In this document: piece by piece, positions 34,994 to 44,582 of the stretch
Position numbering within the stretch: the first letter of the stretch is position 1
How the letters are laid out: each line of letters begins with the position of its first letter
From: Mesorhizobium huakuii
GTDB lineage: Bacteria > Pseudomonadota > Alphaproteobacteria > Rhizobiales > Rhizobiaceae
Direction of reading: 5' to 3'
NCBI RefSeq assembly: GCF_014189455.1
Contig: NZ_CP050296.1
Location: forward strand, 3,468,001-3,532,000
Length of the DNA stretch: 64,000 nt
The notes under the pieces: model-generated
Told to the model about the DNA's origin: nothing
Database searches by the model: none
Seen by the model: the letters and a program-made list of their open reading frames with translations, nothing else
Made by a program: the position numbers and the translations under genes

Positions 34994-35417
34994 GGCTTGC
35001 CTCGAAATGACTGGGGCCTTGAAATCCAGGCCACTAATAAGGGATTGTCGGTTCCATATAGGATGTGTGCGGGGCTTTTGCACGGGGCAAACCAGTGGGC
35101 CAAAGCGGCACGCGGAGATTGTCCAATGGTTATGGCAGCGGAAAGCTTCGGCTCGTCGGCGACGAGACGATAAAGAGGGGTGTGTTGTCCGGAGGTGCCG
35201 ATCGTCAAACCGCGTCCGGGTCGCGGCTGCTGTGAATCCGGCGCTCCGGAAACTCGTTTGTCATCTAACTGAAATAAACATCTGGCATCACCACGGCGGA
35301 CACCGCAATGCTTGCCGGCAAAGCTGTTTGGAGCGCCGGAATCTTTTCGATCGTCGATTGCCAACCGGCCGGCTGCGTCTATGCTGCACGCACCGGTTCG
35401 GCCGAAGAGGGATGACC
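34994..35417. other. Intergenic region without a convincing gene
   Basis: 424 bp between the divergent GTPase and MarR genes. No RNA gene or conserved protein was recognised. A 36-codon plus-strand frame from 35062 lacks a ribosome site and homology cues. The region must hold both promoters, but I could not assign boxes. Confidence 0.5.
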
Positions 35418-35888
35418 ATGGCCAAGGCGGACAAGACTGCAACAATGAGCCGGCTGCATTCAGCGGCAAGGCTGGCAAGAACCGCGCTGGCGGCCCGGCT
35501 TCTGGCGCACGGCTTCTATGCCGGCCAGGATCAGATCATGCTGGCGCTCGACCGCGAGGACGGCCAGACGCCTGGCAATCTTGCCGGCCGCCTCGGTGTG
35601 CGCCCGCCGACCATCACCAAGACCATCAACCGGCTGCAGGCGCAGGGTTTTCTGGAAAAGCGCGCCTCCGAGGCCGATGCCCGCCAGGCGCACATCTTCC
35701 TCACCGAGACCGGCCGCGAAACCATTCGCGCCATCGAGAAGTCGGTGAAGAAGACTGAAAAGCAGGCGTTGAAAGGCCTCGACAAGAAGGACCAGAAGGC
35801 GCTGTTCAAGCTGCTGGCCCGCATCGAGGCCAACCTCTCCAACGAGGAGCTGGTGCTGATCGACGACGACGCCGAGTCGGACGACTGA
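35418..35888 (+). CDS. MarR-family transcriptional regulator
   Basis: 156 residues. The winged HTH contains QDQIMLALDREDGQTPGNLA, RPPTITKTINRLQAQGFL and a wing with SEADARQAHIFLTETG. A Lys-rich helix (KSVKKTEKQALKGLDKKDQK) and an acidic C-terminal tail follow. The ATG at 35418 has GAGGG six bases upstream. An ATG two codons earlier is too close to that site. Target unknown. The long upstream region and divergent GTPase are candidates. Confidence 0.9.
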   Translation: MAKADKTATMSRLHSAARLARTALAARLLAHGFYAGQDQIMLALDREDGQTPGNLAGRLGVRPPTITKTINRLQAQGFLEKRASEADARQAHIFLTETGRETIRAIEKSVKKTEKQALKGLDKKDQKALFKLLARIEANLSNEELVLIDDDAESDD

Positions 35889-36761
35889 TCAGGCCGCTGC
35901 CGGGATTGAGTCCCGGATCAGCGAGGACCAGCGCCCCGGCGTCATGCCGAACGCCTTCTTGAATTGCCTGTTGAAATGGCTCTGGTCGGTGAAGCCGGCC
36001 TCGACCGCGATCTGCGCCAGGGGCTCGCCGGCGGCGATCATCCGCCGCGCGCGCTGAAGCCGGCGCATCACCAGGAAACGATGTGGACTGGTCGAGAAGG
36101 CGGCGCGGAAATGCCTCGATAAGGCATAGCGGTCGAGCCCGGTGACGGCTTCCAGTTCGCCGGAGCGCACAGGGCGCGTTGCATTCTCAGTCAGATAGTC
36201 CCGCGCCAGCGCCGCCGCCCGCCACGCCGTCCTCGCCATCGGTTTCGCCGGCTGACCGGCATGCCGTGCCAGGCTTTGCATCAGTTGCGTGAGAAAATCA
36301 TCGACGAACAGCTCGTCGAGTTCCTGTTGCAACGGCCCCAGCGCCGAAAGCAGCGTGGCGCAGAAGGCGTCGTCCTTCACAACGGCATCCCTGACGAAGG
36401 GCAGCGATGCGCCGCCAAGGCAGTCCAGCATCAGCGAGGGGTCGAGATAGAGCATCCTGTAGCGCAAGCCGTCCTCGCTGCCGGCGCCGCCATCATGCAA
36501 TTCGTCGGGATGCAGCACGATGATCTGGCCGGGCAGGCTTAGCCGCGTCGCGCCGCGATAGCGAAAGGTCTGCACGCCCTGCAGCGTCACCCCGATCGCG
36601 TAGGTGTCATGACGATGCAGATCGAAGGCGCTGCCGTGAAAGCGCGCTTCGATCCGCTCCATGCCCGCAGGGTCGGGAGCCGAGATGATGCAGTTTTCCG
36701 CCGCATCGGTGCACAAACGTCCAAGACCCTCGAAGGCCTGGCGGCCTAGATCGTGCGACAT
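35889..36761 (-). CDS. AraC-family transcriptional regulator
   Basis: 290 residues. An N-terminal AraC-type cupin domain (FDLHRHDTYAIGVTLQGVQTF) is followed by a C-terminal double HTH (residues ~195-285; LEAVTGLDRYALSRHFRAAF and IAVEAGFTDQSHFNRQFKKAFGMTPG). The ATG at 36761 has an ideal AAGGAGA site. The open frame continues much further upstream, but that part lies antisense to the next gene and is rejected. It is divergent from the DUF2000 gene (51 bp), its likely target. Confidence 0.92.
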   Translation of the reverse strand: MSHDLGRQAFEGLGRLCTDAAENCIISAPDPAGMERIEARFHGSAFDLHRHDTYAIGVTLQGVQTFRYRGATRLSLPGQIIVLHPDELHDGGAGSEDGLRYRMLYLDPSLMLDCLGGASLPFVRDAVVKDDAFCATLLSALGPLQQELDELFVDDFLTQLMQSLARHAGQPAKPMARTAWRAAALARDYLTENATRPVRSGELEAVTGLDRYALSRHFRAAFSTSPHRFLVMRRLQRARRMIAAGEPLAQIAVEAGFTDQSHFNRQFKKAFGMTPGRWSSLIRDSIPAAA

Positions 36762-36812
36762 CGTCTCCTTCAGCCCCGACATCGGGGCGCAACCTCGAAT
36801 GGCCCATTTTTC

Positions 36813-37220
36813 ATGTTCGATACGAAATTTGCAATCGTGCTGCGGGAAGACTTGCCCGTCTGGCAGAAGCTCAACGTCACCGCCTTCCTGACCAGCGGCA
36901 TCGTCGCGCAGTTTCCCGACATCATCGGCGAGCCATATCGCGACCGATCCGGCAATCTCTACAATCCGCTGTCGATCCAGCCGGTCATCGTGCTGTCGGC
37001 CGACCAGGCGACGCTGGCCACCATCCACCGGCGCGCGCTGGAGCGCGGCGTGACGACCTCGCTCTATGTCGAGGAGATGTTTTCCACCGGCTTCGACGCC
37101 GCCAACCGCGCCGTTTTCGCGCAATTCGCGCCGGAAGACGCCAAGGTGGTCGGCATCGCCCTGCGTGCCGAGAAGAAGGTGGTCGACAAGATCACCAAGG
37201 GCGCCCGTATGCATACATAA
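36813..37220 (+). CDS. DUF2000 family protein
   Basis: 135 residues matching DUF2000: FAIVLREDLPVWQKLNVTAFLTSG and HRRALERGVTTSLYVEEMF. The family is a small cytoplasmic fold related to peptidyl-tRNA hydrolase II and has no proven function. In many Proteobacteria it sits beside an AraC regulator, as here. It ends five bases before the convergent efflux gene. Confidence 0.85.
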   Translation: MFDTKFAIVLREDLPVWQKLNVTAFLTSGIVAQFPDIIGEPYRDRSGNLYNPLSIQPVIVLSADQATLATIHRRALERGVTTSLYVEEMFSTGFDAANRAVFAQFAPEDAKVVGIALRAEKKVVDKITKGARMHT

Positions 37221-37225
37221 GGATT

Positions 37226-38463
37226 TCAACCAGCTCGCTGCCGCCGATCGAGATGAGCGGCATACAGTGCCGCCGACAATGCGAGTGCCGCAGATATCAG
37301 CATCGTGACCAACAGCGCAGGGATTGACCTTGCCAGGAACAGGCCGGCGATGGCGGCTATGAGTGCCCCGCCGCCGATCCGCATTGCGGCGGCCAGTCCT
37401 GCGGCGGTGCCGACCAGGTCCTGTCGTACCGACAAGGCGCCGCTGTTGGCGGCAGGCATGGTCAATCCATTGCCGACGCCAATGAACAGGCAAGGTCCAA
37501 AGAAGGCCAGGATGTGCGTGATGCCAAAGCATGACAGGACCAGACCGACCAACAGGCCGGCGCAGGTCAGGAGGCGCGCAAGAACGAGTATGGCGCCCAG
37601 TGACGTCTTCGAGGCGTAACGCCCGGCCAGATAGCTGCCGAGAATGAAGCCGGTCGGAACCAGTCCCATGTAGAAGCCGAGCTTCGCGCTTGATCCACCG
37701 AGCGCGTCACCGACGACCAATGGGGCTCCGCCCAGGAACACATAAAGCACCCCCATCGAGGCGGCCATGCACAGTGTGTAGCCCCAAACCGCGCCGAACC
37801 CAGGAGCACCCGATAGGAGGCAAGGTAGTTCCTGTTCGATCTCGGCAATGGAATTCTTCTGATCTCGCGCATGGACAGGGCGAAGGCAGTTATCCCGAGG
37901 ATCGCAAAGACAACGAAGCTTGAGCGCCATCCGAACAATTCGTCCAGCGACCCGCCAAACAAAGGACCGACCATGGGCGCCAGCGCCCACCCCATGGCGA
38001 GATAACCGAATTTGCTGGCGGCTTCGCGCTCGTCCGATGTCTCCTTAACGATGACCAGAGCGACCGAATAGCAGGGGCCGATGCACGCCTGCATCGCGCG
38101 AAACAGAAGAAAAGTGCCGATATTGGGAGCCAGAGCGCAGCCGATGGACGCCGCGACAAAGATCGAGAGAGATATCAAGACGACCGGCCTGCGCCCAAAT
38201 CGGTCCGATAGTGTGCCTCCGATGGCCTCTATGACGGCGGTGATGATCGCAAAGCCGGCAACCGACAGATTGACCAATGCGAAATCGGCTCGGAACGTTG
38301 CGGCAATGTTCGGCAGCGACGGCAAAATCATGTTCACCGGCAACACGGCAAGAGCCGAAAGCAGGATAAGGGTAATTAGCCGGGGTGGAGCAACGGGTTT
38401 GGTGATGACCGTTGTCTCGAGCATGTCCGTGCCCGGACTCCGAATGGGGTTATCGTTCGCCAT
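37226..38463 (-). pseudogene. MFS efflux pump of the Bcr/CflA drug-resistance type, one frameshift
   Basis: The first ~225 codons give six membrane helices with the MFS loop GGTLSDRFGRRPVV and motif ALVIVKETSDEREA. Reading then breaks. Restoring one T in TTT at 37786-37788 (reverse strand) joins SYRVLLGSARF to WGYTLCMAASMGVLYVFLGG in the next frame, which supplies the last six helices to the stop at 37226. A single homopolymer deletion thus splits a normal ~410-residue pump. Relatives export chloramphenicol, bicyclomycin and similar drugs. The gene follows an elaborate leader (38528-38718) with short ORFs and a terminator. Confidence 0.83.
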
Positions 38464-38527
38464 GATCTCGCTCGCCTTGTCGGTGGATTGAAGGGAGGGT
38501 CTGACGGGGCGGCTAAATTCCGGGCAT

Positions 38528-38549
38528 AAAAAAGGCCCCGTCAGGAGCC
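38528..38549 (-). terminator. Intrinsic terminator in the efflux-gene leader
   Basis: On the minus strand GGCTCC, loop TGAC, GGGGCC and six Ts form a six-pair stem with one G-U pair and a perfect U tract. It stands 65 bases before the efflux ATG with no complete gene upstream on that strand, so it probably attenuates transcription. Its CTGACGGGGC also matches GCCCCGTCAG at 38501-38510 (perfect 10-bp inverted repeat), giving an alternative fold. Confidence 0.75.
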
Positions 38550-38557
38550 TGCTTACC

Positions 38558-38604
38558 GCGCATGGGTGCTTTCGCCGGATGGTTACACCATCCTGCCCAT
38601 GCGC
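38558..38604 (-). promoter_or_regulatory. Nested stem-loop overlapping the leader ORF
   Basis: Reading the minus strand, GCGCATGGG (38604-38596) pairs perfectly with CCCATGCGC (38566-38558). Inside it GGATGG (38593-38588) pairs with CCATCC (38582-38577), and the loop contains the leader stop codon TAA. The 5' arms are codons 13-17 of the leader ORF, so ribosome position would decide whether the structure forms. This is the layout of a leader-peptide attenuator. Confidence 0.6.
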
Positions 38605-38639
38605 TCCCTTACGACGATCAAAGCCGTTGCGATGTTCAT
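38583..38639 (-). CDS. Candidate leader (arrest) peptide upstream of the efflux gene
   Basis: An 18-codon frame encodes MNIATALIVVRERMGRMV and stops inside the stem-loop at 38558-38604. The Arg-Glu-Arg tract is a +X+ motif like those that cause drug-dependent ribosome stalling in Erm-type leader peptides (known for other systems). No strong ribosome site is visible (TGGTGCC before the ATG). Placement between structured elements, ahead of a terminator and a drug-efflux gene, is the main support. Confidence 0.5.
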   Translation of the reverse strand: MNIATALIVVRERMGRMV

Positions 38640-38649
38640 GGCACCAGAG

Positions 38650-38718
38650 CTAGGCGCAAAAGGTGCATATCGTCAAGGCAGCACGCTCTCGACGTCGATC
38701 GGCAACAGAGCCATGCAT
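38650..38718 (-). CDS. Second candidate leader peptide
   Basis: A 22-codon frame begins MHGSVADRRRER and ends ten bases before the 18-codon leader ORF. It has a better ribosome site (GCAGG, four to five bases upstream) and a CTGGAG-TTG-CTCCAG hairpin just before that site. It also contains consecutive arginines. An overlapping 13-codon frame starts at 38714 (MALLPIDVESVLP). Which one is translated cannot be decided from sequence alone. Confidence 0.35.
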   Translation of the reverse strand: MHGSVADRRRERAALTICTFCA

Positions 38719-38870
38719 GTGGCCTGCTGGAGCAACTCCAGGAACAAGTGTGAAACGGTGAATTGATCTAAGCCTGTCGGAGCGTCTTGTTGTGCCAGGC
38801 GCTTTTGGCTTGCCGGCAAGCGACAATTCCCGCAAAGGTGGGCTCCAGCCCAGCTTTCCCCGGCCTGCAC

Positions 38871-39812
38871 GTGAATGCTTCCAAAAGATATGTCGAAAGC
38901 GCGACGCCGCCGGTGGCGATCCTGTGCATGCTCACCACCTACGTCTTCTTCACCTTCCTCGACACCTCAAGCAAATATCTCGTCCTGGCCGGCGTTTCCG
39001 CGCTGATCGTCGCCTGGGTGCGCTTTGCCGTGCATGTCTTGCTGGTCGGCACACTCCTGCGGAGCTGGCGCGATCCGATGCGGTTTCGCCCGGTCAACCT
39101 GCCGGCGCATGTGTTGCGCGGTGTGTTCCTGTTCGGCTCGACTATGTGCAACATCCTGGCCCTGCGCTCGCTGCAGCTGGCCGAGACGACGTCGATTTAC
39201 TTCTTCGGCCCGATGGTGATCACCGCACTTGCCGGCCCGCTGCTCGGCGAATGGGCCGGTTGGCGGCGCTGGCTGGCTATCCTGGCCGCCTTCGCCGGGG
39301 TCCTGATCATCACAAGGCCAGGTGTCGGCGTCTTCGGCATCGGCCATCTCTTCGCGCTCGGCTCGATGCTGTCGAACTGCTTCTATGTCATCATGACGCG
39401 CCGCATGTCGTCGACCGAGACGCCGGAAAGCCTGATCCTGTTTTCGGCGCTGGCGCCGGCGGTGCTGCTTCTGCCCATGCTGCCGTTTTCCTTCTCGCTG
39501 CCGCATGATGGCTGGCACTGGTTCATCCTGCTCATGCTTGGCGTGTTCGGTGGTGTCGGGCACTGGCTGCTGGTCCAGGCCTACCGGCTGGCGACGACCA
39601 CGGCGCTCGCCCCCTATCCCTATTCGCAGATGGTGTGGATGATCATTTCCGGCTGGATCGTCTTCAAGCAGTTCCCGGATCGCTGGACGCTGGTCGGCGC
39701 CGCCATCATCGTCGCCAGCGGGCTCTATATCGTCCACCGCGAGCACCGGCTTCGGCTGCAGAGCCGCGCGGCCTCCGATGTCGAGGCCGAGGCGCTGGCA
39801 AAAAAACTTTGA
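38871..39812 (+). CDS. DMT-superfamily (EamA) transporter
   Basis: 313 residues with ten predicted membrane helices in two EamA repeats. The first starts at AILCMLTTYVFFTFLDTSS and the second at GHLFALGSMLSNCFYVIMTR. Members export metabolites or drugs. The start is unclear: GTG at 38871 gives the expected N-terminus (NASKRYVESATPP) but lacks a good ribosome site, and no ATG is in frame before the first helix. A LacI regulator and a 2-hydroxyacid dehydrogenase follow, suggesting a shared substrate such as a hydroxy acid (inference). Confidence 0.83.
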   Translation: MNASKRYVESATPPVAILCMLTTYVFFTFLDTSSKYLVLAGVSALIVAWVRFAVHVLLVGTLLRSWRDPMRFRPVNLPAHVLRGVFLFGSTMCNILALRSLQLAETTSIYFFGPMVITALAGPLLGEWAGWRRWLAILAAFAGVLIITRPGVGVFGIGHLFALGSMLSNCFYVIMTRRMSSTETPESLILFSALAPAVLLLPMLPFSFSLPHDGWHWFILLMLGVFGGVGHWLLVQAYRLATTTALAPYPYSQMVWMIISGWIVFKQFPDRWTLVGAAIIVASGLYIVHREHRLRLQSRAASDVEAEALAKKL

Positions 39813-39890
39813 TTTGCCCCCGATCGGTGGCATAACGCCGCCTTTAAACTGTTTAGGTCGGAATTCAGCTCGTTCGGGGAGCGCAAGGCG

Positions 39891-40913
39891 CTGGCACAAA
39901 AAATCAAGCTTTCGACGATCGCCGATGCGCTCGGCGTGTCCACGGCCACCGTGTCGCTGGCGCTGCGCGACAGCCCGCTGGTAGCCGGCTCGACGCGCGA
40001 CCGCATCAAGGAACATGCACGCGCCATCGGCTATATCTACAACCGCCGCGCCGCCAGCCTGCGCACCTCGCGCTCGGGCATTGTCGGTGTCGTCGTCCAC
40101 GACATTATGAATCCGTTCTTCGCCGAGATATTGCGCTCAATCGAAAGCGAGCTCGATCGCAGCCGGCAGACCTTCATCCTGTCCAACCACTACGACCAGC
40201 TCGAGAAGCAGCGCACCTTCATCGACACGCTGCTGCAGCTCGGCGCCGACGGCGTCATCATGTCGCCGGCCATCGGCACTCCGGCAGCGGACATTTTGAT
40301 GGCCGAGGAGAACGGCCTGCCGGCGGTGCTGATTGCCCGCACCGTCGAGGGCGCCGACGTGCCGGTGTTTCGCGGCGACGATTCCTATGGCACCGGGCTT
40401 GCCACCAACCATCTGATCTCGCTTGGCCACAAGCGCATCGCCATGATCGGTGGCACCGACCAGACTTCGACCGGCCGCGACCGCTATCAGGGCTATGTCA
40501 ACGCCATGGAGGCGGCCGGGCTTGAAGTCAGGCCGTCCTGGCGCATCGCCGGCCCGCGCACCAAGCAGGCCGGCTTCGAGGCCGCCGGGCAGTTCCTGGC
40601 GCTGAAGGACAGACCGACTGCCGCCTGCTGCTGGAACGATCTCGTCGCCATCGGCCTGATGAACGGCATTGCGCGCGCCGGCCTGGTGCCAGGCATCGAC
40701 ATCTCCGTTACAGGCTATGACGATCTCGAGGAGGCGGCGATCGCCACACCGGCGCTCACCACCGTCTGGAACGGCCAGCGCGAGGTTGGCCGCCGCGCCG
40801 CCAGCGCGCTGCTCGACAAGCTCAACGGGCAGACGGTGCGGCCCTCGCAGGAATTGATCAAGCCGGAACTGCATGTGCGCCAGTCGACCGGCAAGCCGGT
40901 GGAGCGTGCATGA
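39891..40913 (+). CDS. LacI-family transcriptional regulator, probable CTG start
   Basis: 340 residues if started at CTG 39891, the normal LacI length. The HTH is AQKIKLSTIADALGVSTATVSLALRDSPLV, followed by hinge YNRRAASLRTSRSGIVGVVV and the sugar-binding-like domain (GHKRIAMIGG, TGYDDLEEAA). No ATG, GTG or TTG is in frame between the upstream stop (39810) and GTG 39936, which lies inside the HTH. CTG 39891 has GGGGAG nine bases upstream and restores the whole HTH. It overlaps the dehydrogenase by four bases and probably regulates it and the exporter. Confidence 0.85.
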   Translation: MAQKIKLSTIADALGVSTATVSLALRDSPLVAGSTRDRIKEHARAIGYIYNRRAASLRTSRSGIVGVVVHDIMNPFFAEILRSIESELDRSRQTFILSNHYDQLEKQRTFIDTLLQLGADGVIMSPAIGTPAADILMAEENGLPAVLIARTVEGADVPVFRGDDSYGTGLATNHLISLGHKRIAMIGGTDQTSTGRDRYQGYVNAMEAAGLEVRPSWRIAGPRTKQAGFEAAGQFLALKDRPTAACCWNDLVAIGLMNGIARAGLVPGIDISVTGYDDLEEAAIATPALTTVWNGQREVGRRAASALLDKLNGQTVRPSQELIKPELHVRQSTGKPVERA

Positions 40914-41893
40914 CCAAGGCCGAACAACTGCAAGCCGTTGCCATTCTGGTGCCGGCGGACTTCAGCGACCATGCCGTCAGGCGTATCGACCGTACCTTCA
41001 ACCAGGTCAGGATCGAGCGCGCCGATCCGGCGCTGGTCACCGACGAGATGCGCCGCACGGTGCGTGGCATTGCCTCGTTCGCCGGCATCAGCGCGGCGAT
41101 GATGGACGCGCTGCCCAATCTCGAACTTATCGCTTCCTTCGGCGTCGGCTATGACTCGGTCGATGTCGGCCATGCCGCGGCGAAGAACATCATGGTCACC
41201 AACACGCCCGACGTTCTGACCGAAGAGGTCGCCGACACCGCGATCGGGCTGCTGATCAACACGATCCGTGACCTGCCACGCGCGGAAAACTGGCTGCGCG
41301 ACGGCAACTGGCTGCGCAAGGGCAACTATCCGCTGAGCCGGCTGACCTTGCGCGCGCGCCGAGTCGGCATTTTCGGCATGGGCCGTATCGGCCAGGCCAT
41401 TGCCCGGCGGCTGGAGGCGTTCGGCCTGCCGGTCGCCTACCACAACCGGCGCCGTGTCGAAGGTCTTGCCTATCAGTATTATCCAACGCTGAAGGGCCTC
41501 GCCGAAGCGGTCGATACGCTGATTTCGGTGGCGCCTGGTGGTGCTTCGACGCAGAAGGCGGTCAATGCCGAGATCCTGTCGGCGCTCGGCGCCAACGGCG
41601 TCTTCGTCAATATCGGCCGCGGCAGCACGGTCGACGAGGCAGCCCTAGCCGCGGCGCTTGCCGACGGCACCATCGCCGCCGCCGGGCTCGATGTCTTCGC
41701 CGACGAACCCAACGTGCCCAAGGCACTGCTCGATGCGCCCAACACGTCGCTGCTGCCGCATGTCGGCTCGGCCTCGGAGCACACGCGCCGCGCCATGGCG
41801 GATCTGTGCGTCGACAATCTGGTGTCGTGGTTCACCGAGCGTCGGCCGCTGACACCGGTGCCGGAGACGGCGCATGTGAAGGCGCGCGACTGA
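40910..41893 (+). CDS. D-isomer-specific 2-hydroxyacid dehydrogenase
   Basis: 327 residues. The NAD(P)-binding motif is GIFGMGRIGQAIARRLEAFG. Catalytic landmarks are VFVNIGRGSTVDE with the substrate-binding Arg, DVFADEPNVP with the Glu, and LLPHVGSASEHTR with the His. The GxGxxG followed by HNRRRVEG suggests NADPH preference, as in glyoxylate/hydroxypyruvate reductases. It could reduce glyoxylate or hydroxypyruvate, but the exact acid is unproven. It is translationally coupled to the LacI gene. Confidence 0.92.
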   Translation: MTKAEQLQAVAILVPADFSDHAVRRIDRTFNQVRIERADPALVTDEMRRTVRGIASFAGISAAMMDALPNLELIASFGVGYDSVDVGHAAAKNIMVTNTPDVLTEEVADTAIGLLINTIRDLPRAENWLRDGNWLRKGNYPLSRLTLRARRVGIFGMGRIGQAIARRLEAFGLPVAYHNRRRVEGLAYQYYPTLKGLAEAVDTLISVAPGGASTQKAVNAEILSALGANGVFVNIGRGSTVDEAALAAALADGTIAAAGLDVFADEPNVPKALLDAPNTSLLPHVGSASEHTRRAMADLCVDNLVSWFTERRPLTPVPETAHVKARD

Positions 41894-41913
41894 GTGGCCG
41901 TTTGCCACACTTA

Positions 41914-41928
41914 TTAACGCCAGCTTAA
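41914..41928. promoter_or_regulatory. CtrA-like box (TTAA-N7-TTAA)
   Basis: TTAACGCCAGCTTAA matches the full CtrA recognition pattern TTAA-N7-TTAA of Alphaproteobacteria. It lies 48 bp before the ATG of the secreted protein at 41977, a normal promoter position. It would tie that gene to the cell cycle. A chance match is possible. Confidence 0.5.
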
Positions 41929-41976
41929 CCCTTTGGAATCATTGTTCATCCTGAGCGCGTGCATGGATGAAGAACG

Positions 41977-42375
41977 ATGAGAGTGCTTTCCGCCTTTGTT
42001 GCAATCGCCGCCCTGTTTGGCGGCGTTCAACTGTTTCATGACGGCAATGGGGAAAGCCTCGCCAACGAGGCCACGTCGTCCAACACCTACAGGCTGGTCG
42101 CCAATGGCGATGAGGCGGCCTGCGCGGTGAGCCGCGGGGCCGAAATTTCGGATGGCTTGTCCCTGCTTACCGTCGCTCCGACATGCCGTCGTCTGCTGCC
42201 TGGCATAGAACGGGCAAAGTTTTGGCGTGAACAGAATGACGGCACGGTGGCCTTCAGTGCCAACGGCGTCGATCCGATTGTCACCTTCGCCGTGGCAGAT
42301 GGCGACGGTTACGAATCCTATGCGCCCGCCACGCCCTTGCTGTCGCTGGCGGGCGACCGGAAGACTGACGACTGA
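41977..42375 (+). CDS. Small secreted protein resembling AprI/Inh protease inhibitors
   Basis: 132 residues. The N-terminus MRVLSAFVAIAALFGGVQLF is a signal peptide or membrane anchor. The mature part has two cysteines spaced as in AprI/Inh metalloprotease inhibitors (AACAVSR and APTCRRLLPG), followed by W-x6-GTVAFSANGVDP, a beta-barrel-like pattern. The assignment is tentative. The gene abuts the convergent amidotransferase-type gene with no intervening base, and a CtrA-like box lies upstream. Confidence 0.65.
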   Translation: MRVLSAFVAIAALFGGVQLFHDGNGESLANEATSSNTYRLVANGDEAACAVSRGAEISDGLSLLTVAPTCRRLLPGIERAKFWREQNDGTVAFSANGVDPIVTFAVADGDGYESYAPATPLLSLAGDRKTDD

Positions 42376-43167
42376 TTACTCTGCGGCGGCCCGCGCACCG
42401 GCCTTTGCGGCAGCGTGCAGGCGCACGGCATCGCCGAAAGCGCGGAAGATCTTGGCCGAGTTGCTGTCCGAGTTGACCCAGTACTCCGGATGCCATTGCA
42501 CGCCGACGGCGAAGGCCCGGGCGCCCTTGACCGAAACCGCTTCGACCGTGCCGTCAGTGGCGACAGCCTCGATCTCAAGCTTCGAGCCCAGCCGGTCGAT
42601 CGCCTGGCGATGCAGGGAATTGACCTTGATGTCGCCGGCACCGAACACGCCGGCGAGGCAACTGCCCGGCTTGATCGAAATGGTCTGGTGGATGGCGAAG
42701 CGCTCATCCTGTTTATCGCTCACTGGTGCGCGGTGGTCGAGCGAACCCTCGCGCTCCTGGATCTCGGTGCCCAGCGTGCCGCCGAGCGCGACATTCAATT
42801 CCTGGATGCCGCGGCAAATGGCGAGCAGCGGCACGCCGCGCTCGATCGCCCGGCGGATCAGCGGCAACGTGGTGGCGTCGCGCGCCGGATCATAGGGACC
42901 GTTGGCTTCGCTGGCATCGCCACCGTAGAGCGAGGGGTGCACGTTGGATTTCGAACCGGTGACCATGACGCCGTCGACGGAAGACAGCAGTTCGTCGAAG
43001 TCGAGCCTGTCGCCGAACGACGGCACCAGCAGCGGGAACACGCCCGCACCGGTGATCGCTGCTTCCAGATATTGTTGTGGGGCGGCATGCCAGGTGTAGT
43101 TGTCGAACTGACGGACGTCGGTCGATATGGCGACGAGCGGCTGCTGCATTTTGGCTCTGGTTTCCAT
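42376..43167 (-). CDS. Gamma-glutamyl-gamma-aminobutyrate hydrolase family protein (peptidase C26)
   Basis: 263 residues of the class I glutamine amidotransferase-like fold. The nucleophile Cys lies in LLAICRGIQELNVALGG and the His/Glu of the triad in FAVGVQWHPEYW. Relatives hydrolyse gamma-glutamyl amides such as gamma-Glu-GABA. It might pair functionally with the GS-like and aminotransferase genes 13 kb away (speculative). ATG 43167 is used. ATG 43149 gives a more usual N-terminus (MQQPLVAIS). Confidence 0.9.
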   Translation of the reverse strand: METRAKMQQPLVAISTDVRQFDNYTWHAAPQQYLEAAITGAGVFPLLVPSFGDRLDFDELLSSVDGVMVTGSKSNVHPSLYGGDASEANGPYDPARDATTLPLIRRAIERGVPLLAICRGIQELNVALGGTLGTEIQEREGSLDHRAPVSDKQDERFAIHQTISIKPGSCLAGVFGAGDIKVNSLHRQAIDRLGSKLEIEAVATDGTVEAVSVKGARAFAVGVQWHPEYWVNSDSNSAKIFRAFGDAVRLHAAAKAGARAAAE

Positions 43168-43197
43168 CTGGCAAGGGGTATCCTGCCTTCAAAATAG

Positions 43198-44523
<1,326 letters not shown>

Positions 44524-44550
44524 AACTATCCCATCGCATTGGTTGAAAGA

Positions 44551-44582
44551 CCCCGGGCGACACGCCCGGGGTTCTTTCTTTT
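44551..44582 (+). terminator. Intrinsic terminator after the TRAP binding protein
   Basis: CCCCGGGC (44551-44558) and GCCCGGGG (44564-44571) form a perfect 8-bp stem with a five-base loop, followed by TTCTTTCTTTT. It is 27 bases past the stop codon. It also separates the convergent VOC gene, whose stop codon starts at its edge. Confidence 0.88.

Noticed and set aside
34994..35417. tRNA or small RNA gene in the largest uncharacterised gap
   Set aside because: No cloverleaf, and no hairpin followed by a T tract, was found there.
36762..37532. N-terminal extension of the AraC regulator
   Set aside because: Lies antisense to the DUF2000 and efflux genes. A start with an ideal ribosome site exists at 36761.
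38528..38718. Known riboswitch or 4.5S RNA in the efflux leader
   Set aside because: The stems and loops match no riboswitch class or SRP RNA that I can recognise, so it is reported as an attenuator candidate only.
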